A DNA stretch of 40,784 bases, taken from contig CAZVPF010000026.1 in NCBI GenBank assembly GCA_964628195.1, positions 1 through 40,784 of the forward strand. Reading direction: 5' to 3'. This document shows positions 1 through 8,565 of this stretch, piece by piece. How positions within the stretch are numbered: the first letter of the stretch is position 1; each line of letters starts with the position of its first letter. A program made the position numbers and the translations under genes. This DNA comes from CAZVPF01 sp964628195. Its GTDB lineage: Bacteria; Planctomycetota; Phycisphaerae; Sedimentisphaerales; Anaerohalosphaeraceae. A model generated the notes under the pieces. The model was not told where the DNA came from, searched no databases, and saw only the letters and a program-made list of their open reading frames with translations.

Positions 1-2924
1 ATAGAGTCAATAATCACCCATGAACTGCCGTTATAGCATTGGACATAGATTTTATTTGAATTAAGGCCCTGGGCCATGTATTTGAAAGATAAAGTGATGT
101 TATTGTAATTTCTTGTATCGAAATATGAAGATGCATGGTTAATGTCTTCGCTTGTGCACTGCACCGATGTTGTCGGTGAAAATGATTCGGCTGTGGACAA
201 TTCCCAACTTGTACTCCACTTTCCTAAACCTGTTTCAAAATCATCCCGGAGTAAAACCACATCGCTCAAAAACTGTGGTGTGTAATTGGCCAGCCAGTTG
301 ACAGCCAGGGAAGTAAAGTCCCCAAAACCAAAATCCGACACCCATGCTTCAATTAAAAACGAAAGGTCTTCAACATTAATCGCACAGTCAAAGTTCCTGT
401 CTGCATCAAGTCCGCCGACAGTGTCGCAATATTGAGAGCACGCCGTTTCAGCTATAACACTTTCATACCGGTAATTGAATCTTCGATCCGGTGCGCTGTC
501 ACCGCTTACGGAAAACTTTGTTATATCCTCAAAGCTCCGCACATTGTCCGCCCAGTGAAAATCGAATGACAACAGGTCTGCTCCTGTCCCCTGGCCTATT
601 TGCAGGCGGGGAATTTCCAACTCGATCCTGTTTCCGTTGCAGCGATATTCGATGTTACTGTTTATTGTCTGCCAGTCTCCCGCCCCGTTCCATGCTTTCA
701 ACGTTGTCTTCGTATCATTGTCTACTTCCATGTTTACAAGATGATCATAACCATGCAGTCCCGTAGAAACATCCCGGTCGGAGTCAATAAAAAGCAGCAT
801 CCAGTTCGGGTCTGTATATTCAGTTATATCTTCATCGGTTTGCGCGTAAAAATAAACATTGTCTGTGTCATAAGCGACTTTGAGTAAAACAAAATCATTC
901 CTGCCCGTAAAATCAGTGTAGTAATTCCCGCCTCTGCCCGCAAAAGAACGATGCAAAGTATCACCTGAAACATCTCTGTATTCAGGCTTGATCTCATCCC
1001 ATTCGCAGAAAAGACCGTCGATTAAGATTGTCTGGGGTGATGAGGGGGTTTCTGGAGGACTTACGCCCTTAAACTTTCGGATATTGGCGACCATTTGATA
1101 ATAATAGTTATCCGTAAAGCCATCCTTCATCGGTTCTATATCCCGGCTGTATTCCCTGTTATAAACATCGGCGAAAAAAGTTTCTCCATATTGCAGCGGC
1201 TGACCGAGAAACTCGACATACCCCCACTTTTCATCATAAACAAAGCGGCACTGCTCCCATTCGTTCCAGCTTGTTATGAATATAAAGTTGGGGTCAAACT
1301 GCAAAGCCCTGTCCCACTGCTCCTGAAAATTCAGCCCGAGGTGCTCGCTTCCCGTCAAATGATACTGGTCCAGGACCGGCTGTTCGCCGTCATGGTAACT
1401 TCGTCCGATGTTGAGCTGACAGGGATGAGAAGCGGCCTGAACGGGCATTTGCTCTGCCTTGCCTTGCTGGGCCCACCCGTAATCCTGTGGAAAAGTATCG
1501 ACCCAAGGCCAGCGGTGATAGCCTGTCTGCTGGCTCCAACTCTCGCGGAAAGTGAAAAAGTTTTTGATTTCCTCGCTCAGATACTCACCGTTTGAAAGCT
1601 GCTGGTCCTGATATCCCAAAAGCAGGGGCTTGCCCTGCCAGTAAAACCACATTTCCGGGTAATAACCTTTAGAGTAAAATTCTTCATACAACTGCTTGAT
1701 CCGGTCTGCACTGTTCTTGTAAGTTGCAAAAGTAATTTTTGGGACCGCGTAACCTTTATTACGTAATTGCCTGGCTGCAAGACACAGAGGCATGTATATC
1801 TCACGATAAGTTTTATAATTTGTAGCGTCAATTATCAGAACATCGACGCCTGCGTTTGCGAGCATTGTAAGGTGTCTGCGTATAACCCACGGATCGTCGG
1901 AACTGTAATACCCGATTTCCGGCTCGTCCCACCAATGCGGGTCAAGTTCCGGGCCCCACTGGGGATTTGCAGGGTTCGCCTCGAGTATCTCTGTGGTATT
2001 CCACGCAGGATATTGCAGGTAATCATGATGCAGGGCAAAATAAAAAATGCCCACATACTTGCCCGGATCGACAGGGCCGCACTGCCTGAAACCGGGCAGC
2101 GACCTGCCGAGTTCGTCTGTGGCAACCCAGGTGCTGCTATCAAGTGGTTTCGCCTGCCCGAATGCTGCCATGCTTAATTCCGCTATTTCTTCAGCGGACA
2201 GTTTTTCATCATAAATACGTAAATCATCTATAGCACCGCTGAAATAATTCTGTACCGTACCGCGAACATTTAACGCGCCGATCGTCATTCCGTATTGCCA
2301 TGGCCAACCAAAATCACCGGGTTGACCGCCTGATTGAGTCAGCATCGAAAAGGGCCAGCCGTCGGCATATATTACTATTTCGCCCGCGGTGCTGTCCCAT
2401 ACAACCGCAAAATGGTGCCAGGTACCGTCTCGCCATCTGGTATCGGCATCAGATGTCCGCCTGGCCAGGACAACACTGTTTTCATCGCGGATATAGACCC
2501 TGAATATGTCAGCCGGGGTTGTAGTGTCATTAAGCTGGACAATAAAACCCATCCAGTCGCGCGCGTTAAGAGACCCCATTACTGTAGTGCCGTTATGCCT
2601 GTCATCTTCGGATTTGATCCAGAAAGAAAGGCTTCCGCTCGGCAGGCCTTTCCCTCGACCGGGCAAACCGAATATGGAAGTCTGAATATACTGGTTCAGA
2701 CCGTTGAGCATGATCGCCCCGTTTACCTTACCATCGAAACCGTGAGTATATGAAGGGCTGTTAACAGCTATGCCGTCAGGGGCGTTTTCAATTTCGTTAG
2801 AGACACTGCCGTCAAATTTGTAATGAGAAACAAGCCCTGCATGGCATTTCACAATAAAACAAAAAGAAATACCGATGAACACAGCCGCAAGGGATATTTC
2901 AAATTTTCTAATAAGCGACGACAT
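1..2924 (-). CDS. Secreted LamG / GH71-GH99-like putative glycoside hydrolase with CBM9-like and dockerin-like modules (C-terminus off the window)
   Basis: An uninterrupted minus-strand frame of about 974 codons runs from an ATG at 2924 to the window edge with no stop. Residues 1-31 form a signal peptide ending near 'VKCHAG'. Residues 32-245 are a LamG domain ('GTWHHFAVVWDS', 'YFSGAIDDLRIYDEKLS'). Residues 270-610 resemble the GH71/GH99-like barrels: 'YVGIFYFALHHDYLQYPAWN', then 'AGVDVLIIDATN', then 'ITSWNEWEQ' near residue 554, where GH99 enzymes carry a catalytic-region WNEW motif. Residues 635-835 look like a CBM9/DOMON-type sandwich ('LIDGLFCEWDEI', 'VYFYAQTDEDI'). A dockerin-like segment follows ('DADRNFDCAINVEDLSFLI'), then the start of another sandwich beginning 'DDFETGLGKW'. 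The likely role is secreted glycan hydrolysis, possibly mannan-type if the GH99 likeness is real. The Shine-Dalgarno is poor. Modules are read by eye; the family assignment is tentative. Confidence 0.75.
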   Translation of the reverse strand, partial: MSSLIRKFEISLAAVFIGISFCFIVKCHAGLVSHYKFDGSVSNEIENAPDGIAVNSPSYTHGFDGKVNGAIMLNGLNQYIQTSIFGLPGRGKGLPSGSLSFWIKSEDDRHNGTTVMGSLNARDWMGFIVQLNDTTTPADIFRVYIRDENSVVLARRTSDADTRWRDGTWHHFAVVWDSTAGEIVIYADGWPFSMLTQSGGQPGDFGWPWQYGMTIGALNVRGTVQNYFSGAIDDLRIYDEKLSAEEIAELSMAAFGQAKPLDSSTWVATDELGRSLPGFRQCGPVDPGKYVGIFYFALHHDYLQYPAWNTTEILEANPANPQWGPELDPHWWDEPEIGYYSSDDPWVIRRHLTMLANAGVDVLIIDATNYKTYREIYMPLCLAARQLRNKGYAVPKITFATYKNSADRIKQLYEEFYSKGYYPEMWFYWQGKPLLLGYQDQQLSNGEYLSEEIKNFFTFRESWSQQTGYHRWPWVDTFPQDYGWAQQGKAEQMPVQAASHPCQLNIGRSYHDGEQPVLDQYHLTGSEHLGLNFQEQWDRALQFDPNFIFITSWNEWEQCRFVYDEKWGYVEFLGQPLQYGETFFADVYNREYSRDIEPMKDGFTDNYYYQMVANIRKFKGVSPPETPSSPQTILIDGLFCEWDEIKPEYRDVSGDTLHRSFAGRGGNYYTDFTGRNDFVLLKVAYDTDNVYFYAQTDEDITEYTDPNWMLLFIDSDRDVSTGLHGYDHLVNMEVDNDTKTTLKAWNGAGDWQTINSNIEYRCNGNRIELEIPRLQIGQGTGADLLSFDFHWADNVRSFEDITKFSVSGDSAPDRRFNYRYESVIAETACSQYCDTVGGLDADRNFDCAINVEDLSFLIEAWVSDFGFGDFTSLAVNWLANYTPQFLSDVVLLRDDFETGLGKWSTSWELSTAESFSPTTSVQCTSEDINHASSYFDTRNYNNITLSFKYMAQGLNSNKIYVQCYNGSSWVIIDS

Positions 2925-2967
2925 ATATGATATTTCATTAATAATGATAATTTGCACTTTTGATTAA

Positions 2968-3010
2968 AAGGCAGCTTTACGATCCATTTTGCAGATCATA
3001 AAACTGCCTT
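2968..3010 (-). terminator. Intrinsic terminator after the LamG-Ig-LamG gene
   Basis: The arms AAGGCAG (2968-2974) and CTGCCTT (3004-3010) pair, and the stem extends inward through GATC/GATC. Read on the minus strand, the hairpin lies about 40 bases after the stop at 3048 and is followed by a short T-rich stretch. It separates that gene from the downstream hydrolase starting at 2924, which has only about 40 bases of AT-rich leader. Confidence 0.6.
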
Positions 3011-3047
3011 ATTGTAGCAAAAATATTCAGTAACTCAATCCCAAGAC

Positions 3048-5234
3048 TTACGGCAGACAATCAGGAACTATTCCACAGTCAAGCCATTCGGCTGCAAAGT
3101 CAGAAAAATCCTCAAAGTTCACTATGCAGTTTCCGTCAAAGTCAAACGGAGAAGGCTCAGTGCAGATATGATCGTCCACAAAGTCCGTGTAAATCGCAGC
3201 AACTTCGGTGTGGTTCAGGGCATAGTTATAAACCTGGTAATCGTCAAGGTCCCCTTCAAGCGATGGTGAAATTGTACCTCGGTTATTGAGCCCTGCCAGT
3301 ACCATAGAATACTGCCATGGTGCAATTGTGTCGACTGATGTAATACCGAAATTGGTAAAGCTGTCCATCAGGCTTACAGGGTACCCGTCGACGAAGATGG
3401 CGTTCTCTTCGTCGTTGTCCCTGTTCCATGTAATAACGCAGTGATGCCAGTTGCCGTCATCCCATATTTCCTCATTGGTGGACATCTCGATTACATTACC
3501 TGACTCGGCCCTGAGATAGAACCTGACAGAAATGGTTGCATTGAGATCGAGATTCACTGCCAAACCGCTCGTTGCTGCGCCGTCGTTGAAAGTACCCGCA
3601 ATATAAGCGTTGGATGCGTTATCCTTACGGGCCCAGAAAGAAATGGAACCTCGATATGCTTCGTATATGGAATTGTTCGGGGCTCCGTCGGTTGTAATAT
3701 CTATATAAGTGTTGCCGTCAAATGAGAACGCACCCTTATCGGAGGTGAATGTATCTGCGTCTTCAAGACCGTTAAGCCATGCTCCGCCACCCGATATTGT
3801 ACCGTTAATTCCGTTTTCATCGATCGCAACACTGCCTGCCCCGTCATCGAGCTTATAATGCGCTATTTTTTCCTTGATTTTCAAAGAAGCGAACCACGAA
3901 CCGACGGATGTTGATGCGTTGGAGACAACGCAGAAATATTCACCGGCGTCTGTCTCTGAAACATTGCTTACGGTCAGGAATCTCGAATCGGTCCCTACCG
4001 CAATATTCGGATCATTTGCGACGTACTTGTACCACTTGTAATGAACCCCTCCGCCTGCCGGATCGTACGCCTGCAGTTCGAAAGTTGCATCCTCACCTGT
4101 CTTGGCCCACTGATCCACGGGCTGCATGGTTATAACCGGAGCAATCTCCTCCGTGTCAAAGGACCAGACCTCTCCCACATAAACGTTCGGATCATCCTGA
4201 CCGTAAGGCGGCAGAGAGACTGCTTCGTCAACTCTCCAGTAATATGTTGTCCCGGCAAGAAGAGTTACCTCATAATCGGTAACCGAAGCATCCAGAACAG
4301 CTTCTTCTACGAGATTGCCGGGACTGGTTCCTATGTAAAGAATATGGCCTTGAATCTCGGGGTTGGGATTGCCTGGATTTGCAGGATCTTGGCCCGCCTC
4401 CCAGTCAAGCGTCACTGTTACAGGCACGTTCTCGTCATCAGGCATTGGATAAACCGCAGAAGCCTTGAGCGGGTTTATTGCAAGCTGTTCTATCTCGACC
4501 GCTGTAAGCTGGTTTTCATAAATTCTGAACTCGTCAAACATGCCTCTGAAGTGCTGAGTTACGGTGCCTCTTGAATTGACAGCACCTATAGTCATGGCGT
4601 ATTGCCATGCGTTAAGATTTACCGGGGTGCCATTGCCGCCCGTCGAGGTGCTTAAAGACTGCTCAACTCCGTCGATGTAAATTCTTATGGTTTTGGTCGC
4701 GGCATCCCATGTGTAAGCAAAGTGATGCCATGTACCGTCTCTCCACTGAGGGTGGCCGGTCGAAGTATATTTTGCGAGAGTCTCGACAGTGTAGTCGGCC
4801 CCTCTTACCATTAGCCTTGTGGTATCCCTCGGAGTTGTCTGTTCGCTGAAACTTATTACAAATGCCGTTGCGTCAGGCGGGTAGTTCAAAGAACCCATAA
4901 CAGCCCTGTCGAGCTCGCCGTAAACGTCGTCCGACTTCAGCCAGAAACATACCGAACCCGAACCAAGCCCCTCGGCAGCATTCGGGTGACCTGTTTGAGT
5001 AGTTATTAAATACTGGTCCGTGCCATTGAAGGAAACCGCCCCGTCAACCGTTCCATCATAACCCATGGTAAAAGCGGGACTGTTGATCGGGAATCCATCC
5101 GGCGACCCTGCAACTTCATTCAGGAAATCATTGTCAAATGCGTAATGCGAAAGAAGCGTTGCGCAAAAAGCACTTGATGCCATAACTGCAATAGCAACTG
5201 ACGCAAACAAAATGCATAATTTCAATTTCATCAT
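3048..5234 (-). CDS. Secreted LamG-FN3-Ig-LamG protein with dockerin-like C-terminus
   Basis: A 728-residue protein with a clear signal peptide (residues 1-24, cut near 'SAFCA'). Order of domains: LamG 1 (about 25-255, 'GTWHHFAYTWDA'), an FN3-like segment (about 260-365, 'TTYYWRVDEAV'), an Ig-like domain (about 368-455, 'DAGEYFCVVSNAS'), LamG 2 (about 457-690, 'GNWHHCVITWN') and a dockerin-like tail (about 693-728, 'FDFDGNCIVNFEDFSDF'). No catalytic domain is visible, so it probably binds glycan or acts as a surface scaffold. It starts at an ATG preceded by AGGGGAA at a good distance. It follows the LamG PEP-CTERM gene by 52 bases and is probably co-transcribed with it. Its first LamG domain is closely similar in wording to that of the hydrolase at the left edge, suggesting recent domain duplication. 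Confidence 0.85.
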   Translation of the reverse strand: MMKLKLCILFASVAIAVMASSAFCATLLSHYAFDNDFLNEVAGSPDGFPINSPAFTMGYDGTVDGAVSFNGTDQYLITTQTGHPNAAEGLGSGSVCFWLKSDDVYGELDRAVMGSLNYPPDATAFVISFSEQTTPRDTTRLMVRGADYTVETLAKYTSTGHPQWRDGTWHHFAYTWDAATKTIRIYIDGVEQSLSTSTGGNGTPVNLNAWQYAMTIGAVNSRGTVTQHFRGMFDEFRIYENQLTAVEIEQLAINPLKASAVYPMPDDENVPVTVTLDWEAGQDPANPGNPNPEIQGHILYIGTSPGNLVEEAVLDASVTDYEVTLLAGTTYYWRVDEAVSLPPYGQDDPNVYVGEVWSFDTEEIAPVITMQPVDQWAKTGEDATFELQAYDPAGGGVHYKWYKYVANDPNIAVGTDSRFLTVSNVSETDAGEYFCVVSNASTSVGSWFASLKIKEKIAHYKLDDGAGSVAIDENGINGTISGGGAWLNGLEDADTFTSDKGAFSFDGNTYIDITTDGAPNNSIYEAYRGSISFWARKDNASNAYIAGTFNDGAATSGLAVNLDLNATISVRFYLRAESGNVIEMSTNEEIWDDGNWHHCVITWNRDNDEENAIFVDGYPVSLMDSFTNFGITSVDTIAPWQYSMVLAGLNNRGTISPSLEGDLDDYQVYNYALNHTEVAAIYTDFVDDHICTEPSPFDFDGNCIVNFEDFSDFAAEWLDCGIVPDCLP

Positions 5235-5286
5235 ATTTCCCCTATATAAATAAGTTAGCTAATTCAAAATAAAGATAAGCAGCTCA

Positions 5287-6090
5287 CTATTTACGTTTTT
5301 TGCGTAAAACAGCAGCCGCACCTGCAGAAAGAAGCATAAGGCTCGCCGGTTCCGGTATTGCCTGGGTGTAAAGCATCTCAACTTCGTCCTTCGTCAATGC
5401 CCTGTCCCATACGCCGACTTCATCAATAGCGCCGTTGAAGTCTACAACTCCTTCTTTCCTGTTGCCAATGGTCAGACCGTCCTGTGCGTATCTCATTGTT
5501 CCGCCGGATGTATCATTAACTTCTGCTTCGAGCTTACCGTTAATATACAACCTATAGGTATTAAGGTCGCCTGTAACTACAATGTTGTACCACTGTTCGG
5601 ATGACCAGGAAGTCTGTGAGCTTTCAAGACCGGCAATTGCACTGTATTGGTTTTGAGGATACCAGGCAATCTTGCCGTCACCGTTGAGATTGAACCTCAG
5701 TGCATGGTTGTAAGCCCCATTCCATGAAAGTATGTCTTCCCTGAAATTTGCACTTGTAAGGTCTGCGCTTGGCTTGATCCATACAGACATCGACAGCTTC
5801 TGTGTCACCGAACGCAATAGCACATCATTGTTCTGTATAATTTCATTCGAACCGCCGCGAAGTTTGATAGCCCCGCCGAACCTGCCCGGCACTGAATCAT
5901 CGGCAAAGTTCGCGCCTCCAATTATTGCAGCGTCAAACCCGCTGACATCCTCACCGGCGACAATGCCTGCTGTTTCGTCAAAGCTCCACTTTGCCACCAA
6001 ATCATCCGTCAGCAAAGCAAAAGCGAAACCGTTTACAACAACAAGAACTGCTGCGGCCAACATTACCATTTTTCCATTTGTCTTTTTCAT
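5287..6090 (-). CDS. LamG-domain PEP-CTERM sorting protein
   Basis: A 267-residue protein. Residues 1-26 are a signal peptide. Residues 30-240 are one LamG/concanavalin-like domain ('KWSFDETAG', 'QWYNIVVTGDLNTYRLYING', 'FNGAIDEVGVWDRALT'). The C-terminus is a PEP-CTERM tail: 'IPEPASLMLLSAGAAAVL' followed by basic residues. PEP-CTERM proteins are handled by an exosortase in the inner membrane, so the product is expected at the cell surface or in the exopolysaccharide layer. No exosortase gene lies in this window. GGAGGAG stands seven bases before the ATG at 6090. It lies between the pseudopilin and the LamG-Ig protein and is likely part of the same operon. A binding role is inferred. Confidence 0.85.
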   Translation of the reverse strand: MKKTNGKMVMLAAAVLVVVNGFAFALLTDDLVAKWSFDETAGIVAGEDVSGFDAAIIGGANFADDSVPGRFGGAIKLRGGSNEIIQNNDVLLRSVTQKLSMSVWIKPSADLTSANFREDILSWNGAYNHALRFNLNGDGKIAWYPQNQYSAIAGLESSQTSWSSEQWYNIVVTGDLNTYRLYINGKLEAEVNDTSGGTMRYAQDGLTIGNRKEGVVDFNGAIDEVGVWDRALTKDEVEMLYTQAIPEPASLMLLSAGAAAVLRKKRK

Positions 6091-6134
6091 TTTGGACTCC
6101 TCCGAAAAAAGTTAATAAAAAACATCTTAATACA

Positions 6135-6884
6135 CTATCTAATAGTTGATGTCGCAGACCCCGCCCAGTTTGGCGAGTCCCACAACCACTTATTCCACTT
6201 TTCATTGTCACGCGTTACCATTTCAACCCTGCCGTCAATCATAAGCGCATTGTAGTGCTCATAAGTTTGCCTGATATTAAGGGCCGCAACCCAGCTCCAG
6301 GCTGGGGTACTCTCGAGTTTTGCCCATGAACTTGCCGAAGCATCGCCCATTAAAATATCTTTAGAGATAGAATTGACACTCAATATTTCGGGTGTTCTCT
6401 TCTTTTCATAGAACCATACGTAACTGCCCCAGAAAGACGGGTTCATCCCGAGATCGATAATATCTTCCATCCTCATGGGTACAGGGTTGTACATAATATA
6501 ATTCTTTTCAACAGATAGATGTTTGACGCTCGGGCAGAAAAACAGCTTATGGTCAGGAAGTATATTTGTCTCAAGAACAAGATATTTATGAGCCTTGGAA
6601 GTAGAGTATTCGTTCGGGTGATCGCCTGTCCCGTTATTGAAAACCCAGGGCTTTTTCATATTGTACTGGCTGAAGTAAGTCGCACAAGCAACCCCCACCT
6701 GCCTCTGATTTGAGGCGCAGATGGTTCTTCTCGCAGCATCTTTCGCTCTTCCAAGCGCGGGCAGCATAATAGAAAGAAGCAGAGCTATTATGGATATAAC
6801 CACAAGCAGCTCAATCAAAGTAAAGCCTCTATTTTCAGTTTTAGGCCGGTAAAACAGCATATTAACATTTAATGCCCGCATCAT
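6135..6884 (-). CDS. Pseudopilin-like protein with type IV prepilin N-terminus
   Basis: A 249-residue protein with a class III prepilin signal: a short basic leader, then G-FTLIE and a hydrophobic helix ('GFTLIELLVVISIIALLLSI', residues 20-39). Prepilin peptidase would cut after the glycine and methylate the new N-terminal Phe. The C-terminal half carries the 'DG' segment common in the planctomycete/Lentisphaerae relatives ('YNALMIDGRVEMVTRD'). The start ATG at 6884 overlaps the regulator's stop in ATGA, which suggests translational coupling; the next Met residues (9 and others) would leave a shorter leader. Family members are numerous in this phylum and often sit near CAZyme genes, but their function is not established; a surface fibre that binds or transports glycan is speculation. 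Confidence 0.85.
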   Translation of the reverse strand: MMRALNVNMLFYRPKTENRGFTLIELLVVISIIALLLSIMLPALGRAKDAARRTICASNQRQVGVACATYFSQYNMKKPWVFNNGTGDHPNEYSTSKAHKYLVLETNILPDHKLFFCPSVKHLSVEKNYIMYNPVPMRMEDIIDLGMNPSFWGSYVWFYEKKRTPEILSVNSISKDILMGDASASSWAKLESTPAWSWVAALNIRQTYEHYNALMIDGRVEMVTRDNEKWNKWLWDSPNWAGSATSTIR

Positions 6885-8008
6885 AAAACCCTTACTTTAG
6901 GAAGAAGAAGCGGGCAAGGCAGCACCACTTCTCGGTAATTGTTTATTTCCTTATCCTCCATACCCTCAAGCAGCATTTTCGCTGCATAACTGCCCATTCT
7001 CTCAAAATTAGGCCTCGTTGTGGGCCATAAAACCTCGCTCGATTCACTGTAAATGCTGCCGGTGGCTTCTGCGACATCGTTGTCAAAACCCACCACCAGG
7101 ATATCTTCAGGCACTTTTACACCTTTTTTTGCGAGATATTCGATTATAATCCTGGCGCAAAAATCCATCGGGGCAATTATCGCCTCAGGTCGCACCTTAT
7201 AACTCAAAAGCTCGTCAACTGCTTTATAAATAGGTGCAAGGCTCTGCTTTTTCATATCAAGCCATATACCACAGTTTACCTGGTAAGCAGGGTCCATACT
7301 CAGCCCCGCCTCATCCAGCACTTTACAGTACCCCCTGTATCTTTCTTTAAGAGAATAGTGCTTATCTTCATCGTCATATTTGATGATAGCAATCCTGTTT
7401 CTGCCCAAACTAAGGATGTATTTGGTCATTTCATAACCAGCCGAATAGTTGTCGAATACAACATGTGACCTTTTCATGGAATCATGATACATATCGACAA
7501 CTACTATGAATATGTCTCTAAACTCATCAGCGAGATATTCGTAATTCCTGTTTCGGTCGGGAGAGGGGTATAAAACAACGCCGGAAATGCCCTGATCATA
7601 CAATTTCTGTAAATTCTGTTTCTCAAGTTCGCAATTATAATTGCTGTTTGATAAAATCAGGCTTTTGCCCTTGTCGTTTACCTCAGATTCCACCCCTTTT
7701 AAAACGCGATGGGCAAGTGTTTCATCGAGATTATGGCAAACAAACCCTATACAGCCGTTTGCATTAAGTATGTTATCACTGCCATTTGCCGCCGGTCTTT
7801 CCGCAATAAAAATACCGTTGCCTCTTTTCTTGTCCAATAAACCATTGGAGGCGAGCACTTCTATGGCCTTGCTGACCGTGGCAGTGCTGGACGAATACTT
7901 CCTCGCCAGCGATCTTATTGCCGGCAATCGCTGTCCCGGCCTTGAGGACTTAGAGTGAAGAAAATCAACCTCAATCTTGCCAATAATTTTACTTGTTATA
8001 TTTGACAT
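6881..8008 (-). CDS. GntR-family regulator with LacI-type sugar-sensing domain (AraR-like architecture)
   Basis: A 375-residue protein. Residues 5-68 are a GntR winged helix ('RPGQRLPAIRSLARKYSSST', 'LDKKRGNGIFIAE'). Residues 80-375 are a periplasmic-binding-protein fold of the LacI class ('GIGFVCHN'-like opening 'CIGFVCHNLDET', then 'DQGISGVVLYPSP', 'PEDILVVGFDND'). The same combination is known in AraR of Bacillus, which releases DNA when it binds a sugar. It heads the leftward LamG/pseudopilin operon, overlapping the pseudopilin by four bases, so it probably controls this operon and itself. A consensus-like promoter lies immediately upstream. The sugar ligand cannot be told from the sequence. 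Confidence 0.88.
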   Translation of the reverse strand: MSNITSKIIGKIEVDFLHSKSSRPGQRLPAIRSLARKYSSSTATVSKAIEVLASNGLLDKKRGNGIFIAERPAANGSDNILNANGCIGFVCHNLDETLAHRVLKGVESEVNDKGKSLILSNSNYNCELEKQNLQKLYDQGISGVVLYPSPDRNRNYEYLADEFRDIFIVVVDMYHDSMKRSHVVFDNYSAGYEMTKYILSLGRNRIAIIKYDDEDKHYSLKERYRGYCKVLDEAGLSMDPAYQVNCGIWLDMKKQSLAPIYKAVDELLSYKVRPEAIIAPMDFCARIIIEYLAKKGVKVPEDILVVGFDNDVAEATGSIYSESSEVLWPTTRPNFERMGSYAAKMLLEGMEDKEINNYREVVLPCPLLLPKVRVL

Positions 8009-8037
8009 AGCATTCGTCCGTCTAATACAATATTCTC

Positions 8038-8066
8038 ATAGTAACACAATAAGAATAAGAGGTCAA
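8038..8066 (-). promoter_or_regulatory. Sigma-70-type promoter for the regulator-pseudopilin-LamG operon
   Basis: Read on the minus strand, TTGACC (8061-8066) and TACTAT (8038-8043) are separated by 17 bases. Transcription would begin about 20 bases upstream of the ATG at 8008. No clear palindrome overlaps it. Confidence 0.55.
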
Positions 8067-8565
8067 TCATAATAACCAAAAAAAGTAAAAAAAACTATTT
8101 TTAGGGCGATGCTATTTTGCTTAATTCACCCAAATTACGCATAAACACTTATTTAGTATGGAGTTATAGAGCATGCACTCATATGCAAAAAAACCGATCT
8201 GATAAGGGCTTCAAATTAATATTGTATAAGACAATTTTGCCCGCCCAGAAACTCTGCTCGGTTGCGGTGTCTGCGCAGGGTCCTCTCGTTAATTACTTCA
8301 CCGAACTTCGACGAACTGTAACCCCGCCATTTGAAAGCGGTTTAGCAACCACGTAATCCCACAGAGCCGCCCAATAAATTCAGAACTTCCCAACAGGGTG
8401 CAAACCTGGCGGCATATACCCCCCCCTGCCGGGTATTGCTTTCTGAGGACCTATTTCAATTCTGAGCCGCTTTTATTCAATGAACGATTCGCTAGTCTGG
8501 ATAACTGCTAAACCATACCATGTTATTTTGCTTATATTTCTATGTTTTTAACGTTGGTTGAGAAA
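8067..8565. other. Intergenic stretch without a convincing gene
   Basis: About 500 bases between the stop of the giant hydrolase-like gene at 8566 and the regulator promoter. The outer parts are AT-rich. A GC-rich island (about 8240-8450) holds a run of C (8421-8428) and an imperfect hairpin (about 8412-8437). Short frames exist on both strands, including one on the minus strand reading 'ALWDYVVAKPLSNGGVTVRR' (about 8290-8370), but none has a supported start or a family I recognise. It could be a decayed element or a structured RNA. Confidence 0.3.

Noticed and set aside
1095..2753. Several plus-strand open frames at the left edge
   Set aside because: They lie opposite the continuous 974-codon minus-strand hydrolase frame, which has clear domains.
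8548..8560. AACGTTGG near the end of the giant gene, resembling the CCAACGTTGG operator
   Set aside because: Only a half match, downstream of a stop codon and not associated with a promoter.
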